Source: Pseudevernia furfuracea (lineage: Eukaryota > Ascomycota > Lecanoromycetes > Lecanorales > Parmeliaceae). From it: a stretch of 64,000 nt of DNA. The notes below the pieces were generated by a model. It did not search any database, was not told where the DNA came from, and was given only the letters and a program-made list of their open reading frames with translations. Position 1 is the first letter of the stretch. Each line of letters starts with the position of its first letter. The position numbers and the translations under genes are program-made. Location of the stretch: contig JAIUPT010000028.1 in assembly GCA_022315425.1 (NCBI GenBank), positions 868,001-932,000 on the forward strand, given 5' to 3'. This document shows, piece after piece, positions 23,801-34,149 of the stretch.

Positions 23801-26296
23801 TTTGGTGAACGCCAACCCTCTCAGGTAAGCTACAACAATAGCTTCCTGGAGAGTTAGGGCACCACAAGCGTATGCAGCTGCAACCTCTCCACTGGAGTGG
23901 CCTACTACAGCGGCTGGTGAGATGCCCCATCTCCGCAATAGATTGATGACGACTATCTGGATGGCAGTGCAGAGTGGCTGGGAAAATTCAGCCTTGTCTA
24001 CCCGGCTTGTCTCCTTCGCCTTGCGCAGTTCTCCTACAACCTAGTTAGATGAATCATGGCTTCGTGCGGCTTAGAATGCCAAATTCGGTCAGGTCTCACC
24101 TCGAATGGTCCAAGCCGGGGATTCAGGTAATTTCGACAGAGCCTTGTCCATCAACTCAAAATCGCGTAAAGCGGCGGGGAAATCGGACATCAGACTTGTC
24201 CCCATCGTTGCCCATTGAGCCCCTTGTCCAGTAAAGACAAAAACCACGTCCGGCGGAACCTTTGGAGCCTTGCTGAACGCCGAAAATACAGGGGGTGTGA
24301 GGCCATCAGTAACAGCGAAGGAGCGGTAAGGAAGGTGCTCGCGACGGGCGCCTAGCGTATAGGCCATATTTTCCAGCTTCGCCGGATGGCTTTCAACATA
24401 TTTTTGGCAATTCTTGGCTCCTGCCTGGACAGATTCGGCATTGTTGGCCGTGAACACCAAGAGTCTCGACGTCGGACCCGAGGAAGACATAGTTGACGTT
24501 TGGCACTTGCCGAGACCAAACGATGCGGCAGAGTCCAAGATGACATCTGTTCAGGTTTCTTAGCCGTTTTTCCTGTCTCGGTTCAAAGGAGTACAGACGA
24601 GAATTGGCCCCGCCAATGCCGAAGCTGTTGACACTGGCTCGCTCATGGCGATTGGCCGGCCACGGAGTGGCGTCAACGGGCACTCGAAGACGGCCTCTTT
24701 CGAAAGGGACTGTTCCCACAATTTAGTCTTTGCCCATGGATTGTTGTGGGGAAAAAGACCCGCCTACTTCTCGGGTTGGGCTTATCAAACTTGATGTTCG
24801 GCGGAATCGTCTTGTTTTCCAGCGCAAGGACGGTTTTAATGACCGAGCTCAGACCCGCTGCGCCCTCAGAATGACCTATATTAGGCTGGAGTCACCGGAT
24901 ATCAACATGCTGAACACCACCTAGCAACAGGAAATGTAGCAAATTGTGAAGATAGACATACCTTGACTGACCCTATGTAAACCCCCTTCTCACCAAACAC
25001 GCTGGCCACAGCTGCGGCTTCGATAGGGTCTCCGGTTGCCGTACCCGTGCCATGGCACTCGACAAATGCCGTCTCGCCAAAGTCACGGAGTCCGGCTGCC
25101 TCGTAGCATGCGCGAATCAGGGCCTCTTGGCTGTCGGCGCTGGGTTTGGCGATTCCGGACGTCTTCCCGTCAAAGTTGCAGCCGGTCGAACGAACAACAG
25201 CGCGTATTGGGTTTCGGTCTTGAACGGCATCATCGAGCCTCTTGATGTAGAGCATATTGACTGCCTCGGCACGAGCATAGCCATCGACATCGGCATCAAA
25301 AGTTCTACTGGACCCATTCGGACTTAAGACTCCTTGCTCGGTCAAGGCTTGTGTAACTTTTACAAGTCAGTTACCAGTTGCTTGAGCAAGTGTAGCTTAC
25401 ATGATGGGCTCATGATGAGGTTGGCTCCGCCAACAATTGCCGACGTGATATCCCCAGCTTGCAGAGCTTTGCAGGCCATGTCCAGACATGTAAGGGATGA
25501 CGAGCATGCAGTCTTGAGCGTAATGCTACGCTTTTTTTCAGCCACAGTGCACAGCTTGAGGGTACTGGCTCCAAGTGGCTTGGCCAGAACAGAGACAGAG
25601 GCAGGGTCTTACTCACCTAGGGCCCTTGAAGTCATACTCATACGAAACCTTGTTCGCAAGCAGGTAGTCCCCGTAGCCTGTGATTCTGCTGCTGGTCGAT
25701 TCCATTGTGTCCCTGGTCTGTATTTGCAACCAGTCTTCCCCGAAGGAACCGATGTAGCAGCCTATATCCTTGCCGCGCCAGTCCGTCTCGCCTGCATTTT
25801 CAAGACATTCCCGTGTCAGCTCGAGGAGAAGACGATGCTGTGGGTCGAGCTTTTCTAGCTCACTCCTGGTCATAGAGAAAAAAGAGGCGTCGAAATGGGA
25901 TAAATCAAGATGATCGAGAAAGTAGCCGCGTGCTGCCTGGATCGTGCCGCTCTTGTTGATGTTGCTTTGGAATGCGTCAATATTGTACCTATCAGCTGGA
26001 ACCTGGCAGCAGGCGTCTTTCTTGTCGACCAGTAAGCGCCAGAAGTCAGTATCCAAGCTGACACCTCCCGGCAGCCTCATTGCCATCCCGCATATTGCTA
26101 TAGGCATCTTCTTTTGCGGGCTTAGAAGCAGGAATTCGTCGTCATCCGGTAGGACGGCATCAGGGAGTTGCGCATCTTCAAGGTGACCGTTAGAAGCCTT
26201 GACTTCTGACGCCGCACTTTTGGTTCTTGCAACATGGTGGCCGTTGAAGTCGCTGAGCCCCAAACCAATTCCGTTGAAGCGCAAGCCCACCACCAT
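17857..26296 (-). CDS. Highly reducing polyketide synthase (KS-AT-DH-MT-ER-KR-ACP)
   Basis: Iterative type I PKS of 2519 aa in 15 exons. Introns: 25616-25526, 25400-25348, 24961-24886, 24767-24710, 24598-24547, 24099-24034, 23580-23529, 21363-21298, 21174-21125, 20269-20222, 19927-19871, 19612-19555, 19396-19319 and 18837-18763. All joins keep phase and restore family motifs. KS has TACSSS (Cys about 234), CHGTGT and NIGHSEG. AT has GHSSGEV (Ser about 669). DH starts near 946 with RDH upstream of VFPGAGY and HPTTIDSC. MT has LEIGAGTG near 1413. ER runs from about 1800 with HSACGGIG. KR has GGLGGLG near 2131. ACP has GMDSLVA (Ser about 2466). Every catalytic residue looked for is present, so it should make a reduced, C-methylated chain. 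No release domain follows the ACP. The start MVVGLRFNG is the first ATG. Confidence 0.93.
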
Positions 26297-26619
26297 GATT
26301 GTTGTACTCAGAGAGATAAGTCTTCTTTCTCAATAAATGATCACGGTTTGGGTTGTATATATGTTGCTAATTATACATCTAATGAAGATTCGACTAGCCA
26401 GGTGTAGGTCAGACTGTATACCTAGAGAGTCTGCTCCAATTGCCTTCGCGCCGTTACCGAGACATTCGAATGCAATTTTCTTCCAAAGGTAACGGATTTC
26501 TCTTCTGCCCCTTGTAGCATCAGCCCGCGCGGTTCTAGCCGTCTTGCTGCAGCAAATCTTTCTATTTGTCTCCTAGGAGTAATTGCCGCCGAATGTCTCT
26601 GTGAGTAATCCACCTTAGC

Positions 26620-26631
26620 TCGGACCTCCGA
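26620..26631. promoter_or_regulatory. TCGG-N4-CCGA palindrome upstream of HR-PKS A
   Basis: TCGGACCTCCGA, an inverted CGG pair of the kind bound by dimeric Zn2Cys6 regulators, about 325 bp upstream of the PKS start codon. The same TCGG-N4-CCGA arrangement occurs upstream of the second PKS at 53099. Function is inferred. Confidence 0.35.
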
Positions 26632-26642
26632 AAGAGTCTTGA

Positions 26643-26707
26643 TCGGGGGACAACCCTCTCCACTAAACGGTCGGACACAGGCCACCTCTTTTTGGGTTGT
26701 CCCCCGA
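26643..26707. repeat. Perfect 13-bp inverted repeat in the PKS A promoter
   Basis: TCGGGGGACAACC (26643-26655) is mirrored by GGTTGTCCCCCGA (26695-26707) with a 39-bp spacer, about 350-410 bp upstream of the PKS start. It could be a regulatory hairpin, a paired binding site or the ends of a tiny mobile remnant. Confidence 0.6.
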
Positions 26708-27000
26708 ATAGCTAGAGCCTCTACAGATAGGTTTTGAAATAGAAAATGGCCAAAGGTAGTTACTATATATTGATATTGAAGACAATATCTTAGAATCTTA
26801 ATTATGATAAAACGGTATAAATTAAAGGTAAAAGATTACACGCGTGATTATAGATATGAGGAGTATATTGCAGTATGTCATCGTATGGAACTACTCCAAA
26901 TTGCTGCTCGAGAAAGTTGGAGAACCACTGTGCTTGAGAGATGTAACGTCTATCTAATCTCCCTCTGGTGGAAGGCTCCTCCTGGGCGAGCCCCGGCCGC

Positions 27001-27486
27001 CTAACTCTTACCAGGGTAAGATTCCTTCCTAACGCTCGCCCACTCATTGTTCGGCATACGGCTCAAGACTTCGACCTCTTGAGGCTTGATGAACAGCGGC
27101 TCCACGTTCTCGCGATAGTGGGCGTAGTAGTCCTTTTTCGTTTGGACCTGTTGCCGGTTGATTCAGTACACGTATTTTGCATCCGCATCTCCAATTCTTC
27201 GTTATGCGGTCTCCCACCATGTGAAGAAGACATGACCGTAGAGAGACGCAATGGGATCAACTACTTTACTTACATTCATCATGTGATCCAAGGTGGCGTT
27301 CCAATTCTCCACAAACTTGAACACGCCCGGGTTGTTCCCATCCTTGTAGACCTCACAGAAGATGTTCAAAGGCTCCGCTTTGACGTTGCTGAAGGTGGGT
27401 TCGAGGGCCTTGAGGAAGGCTTCGGTATTCGAGGGGTCGACGGTGACCTTGACGTGGACGGAGAGACCGGGGTTGGTGTCCGCCAT
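27001..27486 (-). CDS. Small ABM-fold protein (antibiotic biosynthesis monooxygenase-like)
   Basis: 119 aa from exons 27486..27274 and 27147..27001; intron 27273-27148 (126 bp) has a GTAAGT donor and an AACAG acceptor. The protein begins MADTNPGLSVHVKVTVDPSN, a beta-strand start typical of dimeric alpha-beta barrel ABM proteins, and contains VFKFVENWN and DYYAHYRENVEPLF, both characteristic of the family. Such proteins act as cofactor-free oxygenases or cyclases in some aromatic polyketide pathways, but many are general stress or quinone enzymes. It is transcribed in the same direction as the PKS and ends about 700 bp upstream of the PKS start, so a pathway role is plausible but unproven. Confidence 0.8.
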
Positions 27487-28182
27487 TTCGACAGCGCCAC
27501 TATACACGTTGCGAAGAGGCACGATAATTTCAACTTCAGGTCCGAGATTCTCTTCGAATTGAGGGATTCTGGTTGTTGTTGTTTTTTTAATTTTACTTAC
27601 GTACAGGAATAGTTCCCCTTCGTTTGAAAAATGATATATTTGGGCTGGCGTTAGACTGTCGCGCTGTCGGAAACATGCATTGTCTTTTCCGTCTCGGAGT
27701 GAACCCTGCTTCCCAAAGTCTTTGACGAGCACCCAATCAACTCTTCCTCGTTCCGCCCTCACCCGCCATGCGTATTCGGGGCGCCTTTAACTTTCAATCC
27801 TTCTGGACGTCATGAGTAGCGTGCGTCGGTCGGCTTTTGCTCCAAATTGGGAAGAAGTCTCCGAATCTCTCACACATCGATTCCCTCAACGGATGACTAA
27901 CCACAATAGGCTTCCGACAATACACTGCAGACTGGAGCATAGTGAGTCCAATGACCGCTGCGCTGATAGCTAAAAGTTATGCTGGAAGAAATGTCTCGGT
28001 TCCGGTGGGATATGGTTGAACGGTGCAGATCTTAGAGTTGGAAATTACTTGAGCAGTTGGAGAACGAGAAAATTGCTTCTCTTAGGGCATGCTAGGTTTG
28101 GATACAACCTCTTGTTACGCTGTCGCTAGGTATCTGAATCACATACCTATAGCCATCAATTTCCAAGTTCCATTCAATTACT
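27487..28182. other. Divergent promoter region between ABM gene and SDR
   Basis: About 700 bp between two divergent start codons, so both promoters lie here. A CGG-TT-CCG pair occurs near 28000. No further element was recognised. Confidence 0.4.
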
Positions 28183-29247
28183 ATGGCGCCCAGCCTGTCG
28201 AGTTTTTGGACGAGTTTTTACCCTCCAAAGCCACATTTTACCGAGAAAAATGTGCCAAACCTACAGGGCAAGGTCTACATCGTCTCGGGCTCAAACACTG
28301 GCATTGGCAAGGAAGTAGCACAAATACTTTACGCCAAAAATGCCAAGGTATATGTTGCTGCACGTTCTGCCGAAAAGGCCAACAAAGCCATCGCGGACAT
28401 CCAGAAAGCCGCACCGGCATCGAAAGGAACACTGGTCTTCCTACATTTGGACCTGAGCGATCTAAATCACGTCAAGAAAGCAGCTCGGAGTTTCCTCGCC
28501 AAAGAGAGCAACCTGCACGTCCTCTTCAACAATGCGGGTCTGACACCGGCACCGGTAGAGCCGCCACCCAAAACCGCCCAAGGCTACGAACTCGCTCTGG
28601 GTGTGAACTGCGTCGGCACCTTTCTGTTCACCCGACTCCTAACACCGGTCCTTGTCGCGACCGCCAAGTCAGAGCCAACCGCCACGGTCCGCGTTGTCTG
28701 GCTGTCCTCGTTCGCGCTGGAGCTTTTCGCCCACAAAGACGTCGGCGTCTCGCTTGAAAACCTCGACTACCATATTCCGAAGCCGGCCACGGAGCGGTAT
28801 GGCATTAGCAAGAGCGGAGTCTGGGCGTTGGGGGTCGAGTTTGCCAGACGACACAAAGCCGACGGCATCGTCAGCGTGCCCATCAACCCCGGAAACCTCA
28901 GCTCTGAGCTTGCGAGAGATCAGGGTGCTGTGCTGAAGACTGTTGCCAGGCTCGTTGGTTATCCGCCGCTGCTGGGAGCCTACACAGAGCTGTTTGCCGG
29001 ATTGTCTCCCGAAGTCACGATGGACAAGTCTGGAGGTTGGGGTGAGTAGTTGATCTCGATAACGACGTCCCATAGAATGGATTCTTTGACGGGCAAGGCG
29101 CTGACATTTGCAGTTGCTCCCTTTGGACGATTCTATCCGCTACGAGAAGATCTACTCAAGGCTACAAAGATGAAATCTCAGGGAGGTACAGGAGGCGCGT
29201 ACAAGTTCTGGGAATGGACGGAGAGTCAAGCCAAACCATATCTTTGA
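28183..29247 (+). CDS. Short-chain dehydrogenase/reductase
   Basis: NAD(P)-dependent SDR of 330 aa from exons 28183-29041 and 29114-29247 (intron 29042-29113). It has the Rossmann nucleotide-binding motif SGSNTGIG near residue 35, the structural NNAG at about residue 115 and the catalytic YGISK. The closest general type is the WW-domain oxidoreductase/retinol dehydrogenase-like SDR often found in fungal metabolite clusters. The start ATG fits the family length. It lies between the ABM gene and the CmcJ-like gene and could reduce or oxidise a carbonyl on the PKS A product. Substrate unknown. Confidence 0.88.
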
Positions 29248-29811
29248 TGTGGACCTTGCTCTCTCCGTTGACCACTTTGACCACTTTTTGGTCTCTGTAA
29301 CACATGTTTCGGTTGATTTGGTTAATAAGATAGCTCTACAAATCAATCCGAGTATTGCGACTGAATCCATCAGCAGCAATTTCTTCGTGTTCGTAATCAT
29401 CTTCTAATCCCTTCTAGCGTGACACATCGGACGGTGACTTCGGGGAACAGCCTTGCAGGAGGATTGTTCACATCCGACCCGGAACCGAGACATTCTATCC
29501 CACCTCAATGCTAACCCAAAAAAGTAGAAAGTAGCGATTGTCAACATTACGCCAATTAGGCGATCGGCCCTGTATCCGAAAAACACTTTCGTGGTGTAGG
29601 CTTCAGGATCCTAGCGAGATCCGAGCAGTTTGCCACGACAATCGGTGGACTGTTAGGAATGGACGGCAACCACCCTCGGAGAAATATTCGGAGACATAAG
29701 AACGATGAGCTGACCCCCCACCTGCATCTTTCTTCTTCTGTGTGTTCTGCTTTCGGTACGCTCTGCCTCTGTATACTTTGCTAGACTCTGGAGTATTAGC
29801 AACGGCCAATC
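29248..29811. other. Intergenic promoter region
   Basis: Spacer between the SDR and the CmcJ-like gene. Several CGG/CCG triplets are present around 29430-29585, but no clear palindrome. Confidence 0.35.
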
Positions 29812-31166
29812 ATGGCAGCCTTCGCCAACTTCGTGAAAAGCGATGACCGTTTCAAGACCGAGAAGCCCTATCTCTACCATGGGCCAGAGCAAGAGGGTTT
29901 CCCCCAGTCCAATCTCATCTACGAGGAGACTCCCCTGGCACTCACGGACCTCCGCACCATCCCAGAGTTCGAGCCCACCATGGAGAGTCACGGGTTCTGC
30001 TTCATCGAGAACAAATCCAAAGAGCTCCCGACGCTCATCGACGAGAGCAACTCGCAGCCGTATGCGATAGAGATGGCCGGCGTGCTGAAGAAGCTCCTGA
30101 ATGCGACGCTAGTCCTCCCGGTCCAAACCAGGGTAGGATTCTTCCTTTCCTCTCTTCTTCTTCTCCACACATTCTCGAGTGTTGCTACCTTACAGTCTGT
30201 AAATTAAATGCCATCGTCGTCCAATCACTCACGCGTGGAATGATTTTCTAGTTGAGAAGCTCGAACAAGGAGGAGCAACAAAGCAACAACAGGGCACCTG
30301 CTGGAACTGAAGCCCACATCGGTACGTTTCCACAATTGGGCAGTACTCACGTTCCATGCCTTTTGAGCTACAAGATCAACTGCATTCGAGCTGACCCTAC
30401 AATTCTTCCCAAGATACCACCATGTTCGACGCGTGGCCGAGAATAAAAACGTTGTTGACGCCAGAAGAGCAAGACCTCGTACTCTCTGGCAAGTACCGCG
30501 CAAGAATTATGAAGTAAGTAGCAGCAATATACCGGGGCTCCGAGGCCCCCTTTTCGCTTGCTTTTCTATCGCATGGGGTTTCTGACGGTGTGCAAGTTTC
30601 TGGCGACCCATCATCAACACTGCAGAGGCTTTCCCCCTCGCAGTGCTCGACCCCACCTCCATCGACTATGATAATGATGCGGTGCCAATCGATCAAGTTG
30701 CGCCGATGGGCGCGGCCGAAACATTGTATCTGAAATCCAACCCTAATCACCGGTGGTACTGGAAGAGCAACATGACTCCGGACGAGGCTATTGCTTTCAC
30801 CCAATACGATACACATCCGCCCGAAGGCAGGTTCAACCGTACGTGATTCTTCTCTTCTGTCCCCCTCTGTTGATCCTCCTCCCGGGGCCATCACTAACCC
30901 TTCCCCCTCCAATCCCAACAGAAGTTGGCCACTGCGCCTTCCACAACCCAGCCGCTGCTCCGGACTGTCCACCTCGCCGGAGCGTCGAGGCGCGCTTCAC
31001 CGTCATCGAACCCGCCCCGTACGAGAAGCCCACCACTCTCGCGGACCCGCACCCGCCCGAGATGCTGAAGCAGCCATGGAGAGAATTCGTTCATTTGCCG
31101 GAGAAACCGCCGATGTGGAAGCCGAGCTTCGCGCGCGAGGACATGCAGGTCCTCGAGGTCGCTTGA
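29812..31166 (+). CDS. CmcJ/AsaB-like oxidoreductase (hydroxylase/desaturase family)
   Basis: 325 aa from five exons: 29812-30132, 30252-30321, 30414-30513, 30597-30838 and 30922-31166. All phases agree. Family-typical blocks are RSSNKEE..NRAPAGTEAHID, RIMNFWRPI, WYWKSNMTPDEA, VGHCAFHNPA and RSVEARFTVIEP. The fungal family is annotated as 7-alpha-cephem-methoxylase-like or AsaB-like and relates to 2-oxoglutarate/Fe(II) oxygenases and GA4 desaturase-like proteins; members hydroxylate or desaturate natural products. It is a tailoring candidate for block A. The metal-binding triad cannot be assigned with certainty by eye. Confidence 0.82.
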
Positions 31167-31767
31167 GTGTTTGGGCGAGTCTGTCTAGAGACTCTCCTAA
31201 CCTGGGGGTTTGTGAAGTTGCTCTCAGCATTGAAAGGTAATCTTGCCAACCGAGCGAGCAAGCAAACTGGTGGCGTAAGGTAGCGGAGACGTTACGGCAT
31301 AGAATGCATCGGGGTGAATTAGTCAAATTATACAACGATTTCTAGCATTTACAACTCTGTTTCTTCTCTCCTCCGAAGGCGGAGGGAGGCCTAGAATCTT
31401 AGGGAGTAGAGGGAGACGAGTTCCTAAATCCATTACTGGATGGGAGGATCTACTCATCCTCCATTGCGATTTGTCCATTGAACGTCCGTCAACCTTCTAT
31501 TAGACCTTCATCCATCTACATTCCATGTCCACTCGCCAATCTTGCACCATCTCCTTGTCCCATTCTCGTTTCGTTGGCTTCAAAAGGGCCACGGCCGTTG
31601 GTCATCAAATTCGATGTTGCCGAAACAGACTTGTGCGAGTCAGAACTGTCGACCACCCATCTCTTGTCGGCGTGCGTGTCTTCATCCTCTTCCTGTTCGT
31701 CGAAACGGCTAGCTAGGTACTGTTTAAAAGCACTAACAAAGTATTGATATGATGGATATCTACCTAC
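31167..31767. other. Intergenic, convergent 3' ends
   Basis: 600 bp between the CmcJ-like stop and the convergent Zn2Cys6 gene. No element recognised. Confidence 0.4.
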
Positions 31768-33519
31768 TTACCCATGTCTTCCATCTATCCAGAATTGGAA
31801 ATGCACATTGTATTTTGATATGAGGACCCTGCAATCCATGCCTTCTTGTTTCTGCTTGCAGAATAACAAAATCCTATCCATAGGGTCACCCGACAAAACC
31901 ACCTCGACGTCACGTATCCTGTAGGACTCTGGTAAGGTTGGCAATGAAAGATCTTGTGGACGAGGCGAGCTGGGAAGCGAGAAGTCGTCGGCTGTATCAA
32001 CGTCCTTGTAGAAATCCCTTTCTTCCATCTCCATCACCTTTCGCGCAACACACGCTGCTGTTTTCGCATCCCAGATCCCTTCTCGGTGAGAGGTAGATTC
32101 GAGCAACCTGATCGCCTGGAGTCTGATTCGGTGGATGCGGCACTTGGTGGCCGCGTAATAGAGTAGTGGAATCCAACCCATATCGATAACGGATCTGGAC
32201 ATGTCCCCCGGCAGGGCCTGGACAGGAGAGGTCGTCGAGCCCATTGTCCATAATTTTGCCAACTGCCTTATCAGCAAGACAAACTGGTCTGTGTGGCAGT
32301 CAAATGCCGATTCGTCGCTTGGCCGCAGACACGTGTCTGCCATGATGCTTGCCATAGTGTGGTATGTGTATAGTAGCTGGTAACCTTTTTCTTCCTGAGC
32401 AGACCTGTGGCCTTGCAGGGCTTTCTTGAACGCTTCGTATATCTCAAGCCACCGCGCAAGCTCTGTTCGAATGCGTTGCTGATGTTCACGCAGCAAAAGA
32501 GGGTCTCGGGGAGATTCGCAGTCACACACTGCTTGCTGGCGGCCCTGATGCGTTAGATGAAATACCTTGTTCAGCAGCCGCCCCATCTGTTGCCAAGCCT
32601 CGATAATGGAATGGAAGACGATGGCTGGAGTCTCAGGGCCAGCAGCCTGCAGGACTAGGCACGGATGCTGATAAGCATGCTTGAAGAGCTCCACCTGGAG
32701 GTGTAGTCTAGAAAATGCTTCAACGATCCAGTCGTCGGTTGACTCAAGGCAAGGCTTCGAGCGAATAATCCCATCGTTGCCGTTGGAGAGCATTTGCATC
32801 TCTACCAGGATCTTGAGTCCATTCTGGAGATGAATTTGGCCTGTCTTGAAGTGTCCACGGAGAAACTCTATACAGATAAACGTGACGCAGGTGATCAAAG
32901 CGACTCGAAATGATGCCCTATCCTTAATCGAGAAATGTGGTTGGAGATGGCTGATCGCCTTGACGTAGTGCTTTAACATAAATTTTTCTTGCTCGTTCGG
33001 GCCACTGTCGGTTTTGGTTTGACCGTTGGCGTTAAAGGCCCCTCTCTTGTGAACAGAGCTCAAGGCGAGGACAGCATGTAAGACTGCTGGTTCGTCAAGG
33101 CTCGCCTGGAAGAGGAGCGTGTCCCAGAAGCGCGAGACGAAGCTCCCTGGTAGCTTAATTGCAGTCCGGCACTTGAACCACTCGAAGAATTCCTTCTCCT
33201 CGGTGCCTGAGGCAAGGACAGAGACGGATACAGGTGGCCGGGGGACGACACGACTGGCCTCCAAACCAGTAACATATTGTCGATGGCGGAAGCTCTCCCC
33301 ACCACCCCAAATTCCATATCCATCACAGACGCGGCCGGTTGATTTACATCGGTGACAAACGGGGCGGCCTTCGTCACATTTGACCTTTCGGATCCTGACC
33401 GTCACAGGTGAGCTTCGAGTGTTGGTTGGTGGTGGAGCAAGGTAGTCTCACTTACAGGTGATACACGCGGACTTCGAGTTGACTCTGCGTGCGCGACCGT
33501 TATTGCTGCGAGAGTCCAT
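31768..33519 (-). CDS. Zn2Cys6 transcription factor with a disrupted first splice/frame
   Basis: Fungal-specific regulator whose main exon (33405 down to 31768, about 545 codons) carries the last four cysteines of the zinc cluster (VKCDEGRPVCHRC...GRVC) and a long helical fungal transcription-factor domain. The first exon, with ATG at 33519 and ending at 33456, supplies SKSACIT plus the first base of the next Cys codon, then a perfect GTAAGT donor. The only near acceptor, GGTCAG at 33395, joins out of frame and gives TGA; about four bases are missing relative to the expected Cys-Arg-Ile-Arg. Either a small deletion broke the gene, or an unusual splice or an internal start is used. The protein from an internal start would lack the first two zinc ligands. 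It is convergent with the CmcJ-like gene. Confidence 0.7.
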
Positions 33520-34149
33520 GATGCCAGGCATACAACACGGCGGACGTTGAACGCCAAGGTGATGCCTCAGACGTGCCGAGGCCTTGGATTTCGGAAGAAT
33601 AATGATCCGATAAGGCTATGCCAGACCGAGGCAACAAATCTCTCCCAAAAACCCCCACCTATGTTTATAATTATTATTCCACATATCAAGTCCAGTATGC
33701 CTCAAATTGCTACTCTACCTATTCCTGATAAGGGCGAACTAGATCAGGCTTTGAAATAGTAAAAAAAGTTGATTATCAAGGGAGGACGAGGATAGGAGAG
33801 AGTGGATGATAACAGAGAAAATCACATTTGTTTTTATGGAGTCCATTAGAATCAGACGAGCTAATCATATTATCCACAATATAATATATGATTTAGTCTT
33901 AAGAAAACTAAATAGTCTGCGACCCAATCATTGTTTCGACTTTCTGAGATTATATCAGAATAGTGAGACTACTTCTAATTTTTATAATAGTCGAGACTCG
34001 ATCACTCGAAGAAATTTGAAATATTTCTTTTGTTTCAAAAAGTTAGATGAATTTTAATATATTCGAGAGATTAAGACGAAGACAAGATGTTCTTTACTTA
34101 CTTGATTGATGACGTTCTAATTATTAATAAGATCGCTATACGGAGACAG
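33520..34149. other. AT-rich spacer entering the transposon island
   Basis: Low-GC sequence with short broken frames. From about 33650 it looks like mutated repeat DNA. No gene is supported. Confidence 0.4.

Larger units (their letters stand above)
26297..27000. other. Upstream region of the HR-PKS
   Basis: Promoter side of the minus-strand PKS, shared with the 3' end of the minus-strand ABM gene. It holds a TCGG-N4-CCGA palindrome and a 13-bp inverted repeat, listed separately. 26740-26860 is AT-rich. Confidence 0.5.

Noticed and set aside
17857..26296. PKS A as a pseudogene, because its reading frame is split into many pieces
   Set aside because: Fourteen canonical short introns restore one continuous 2519-aa frame with all catalytic motifs.
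27202..27762. Longer reading of the ABM gene starting at 27762
   Set aside because: The N-terminal extension has no family similarity and the downstream end runs into the intron. The ATG at 27486 gives a normal-length ABM protein.
33806..34057. Possible retrotransposon reverse-transcriptase remnant
   Set aside because: AT-rich and RIP-like, but no RT motif could be aligned by eye.
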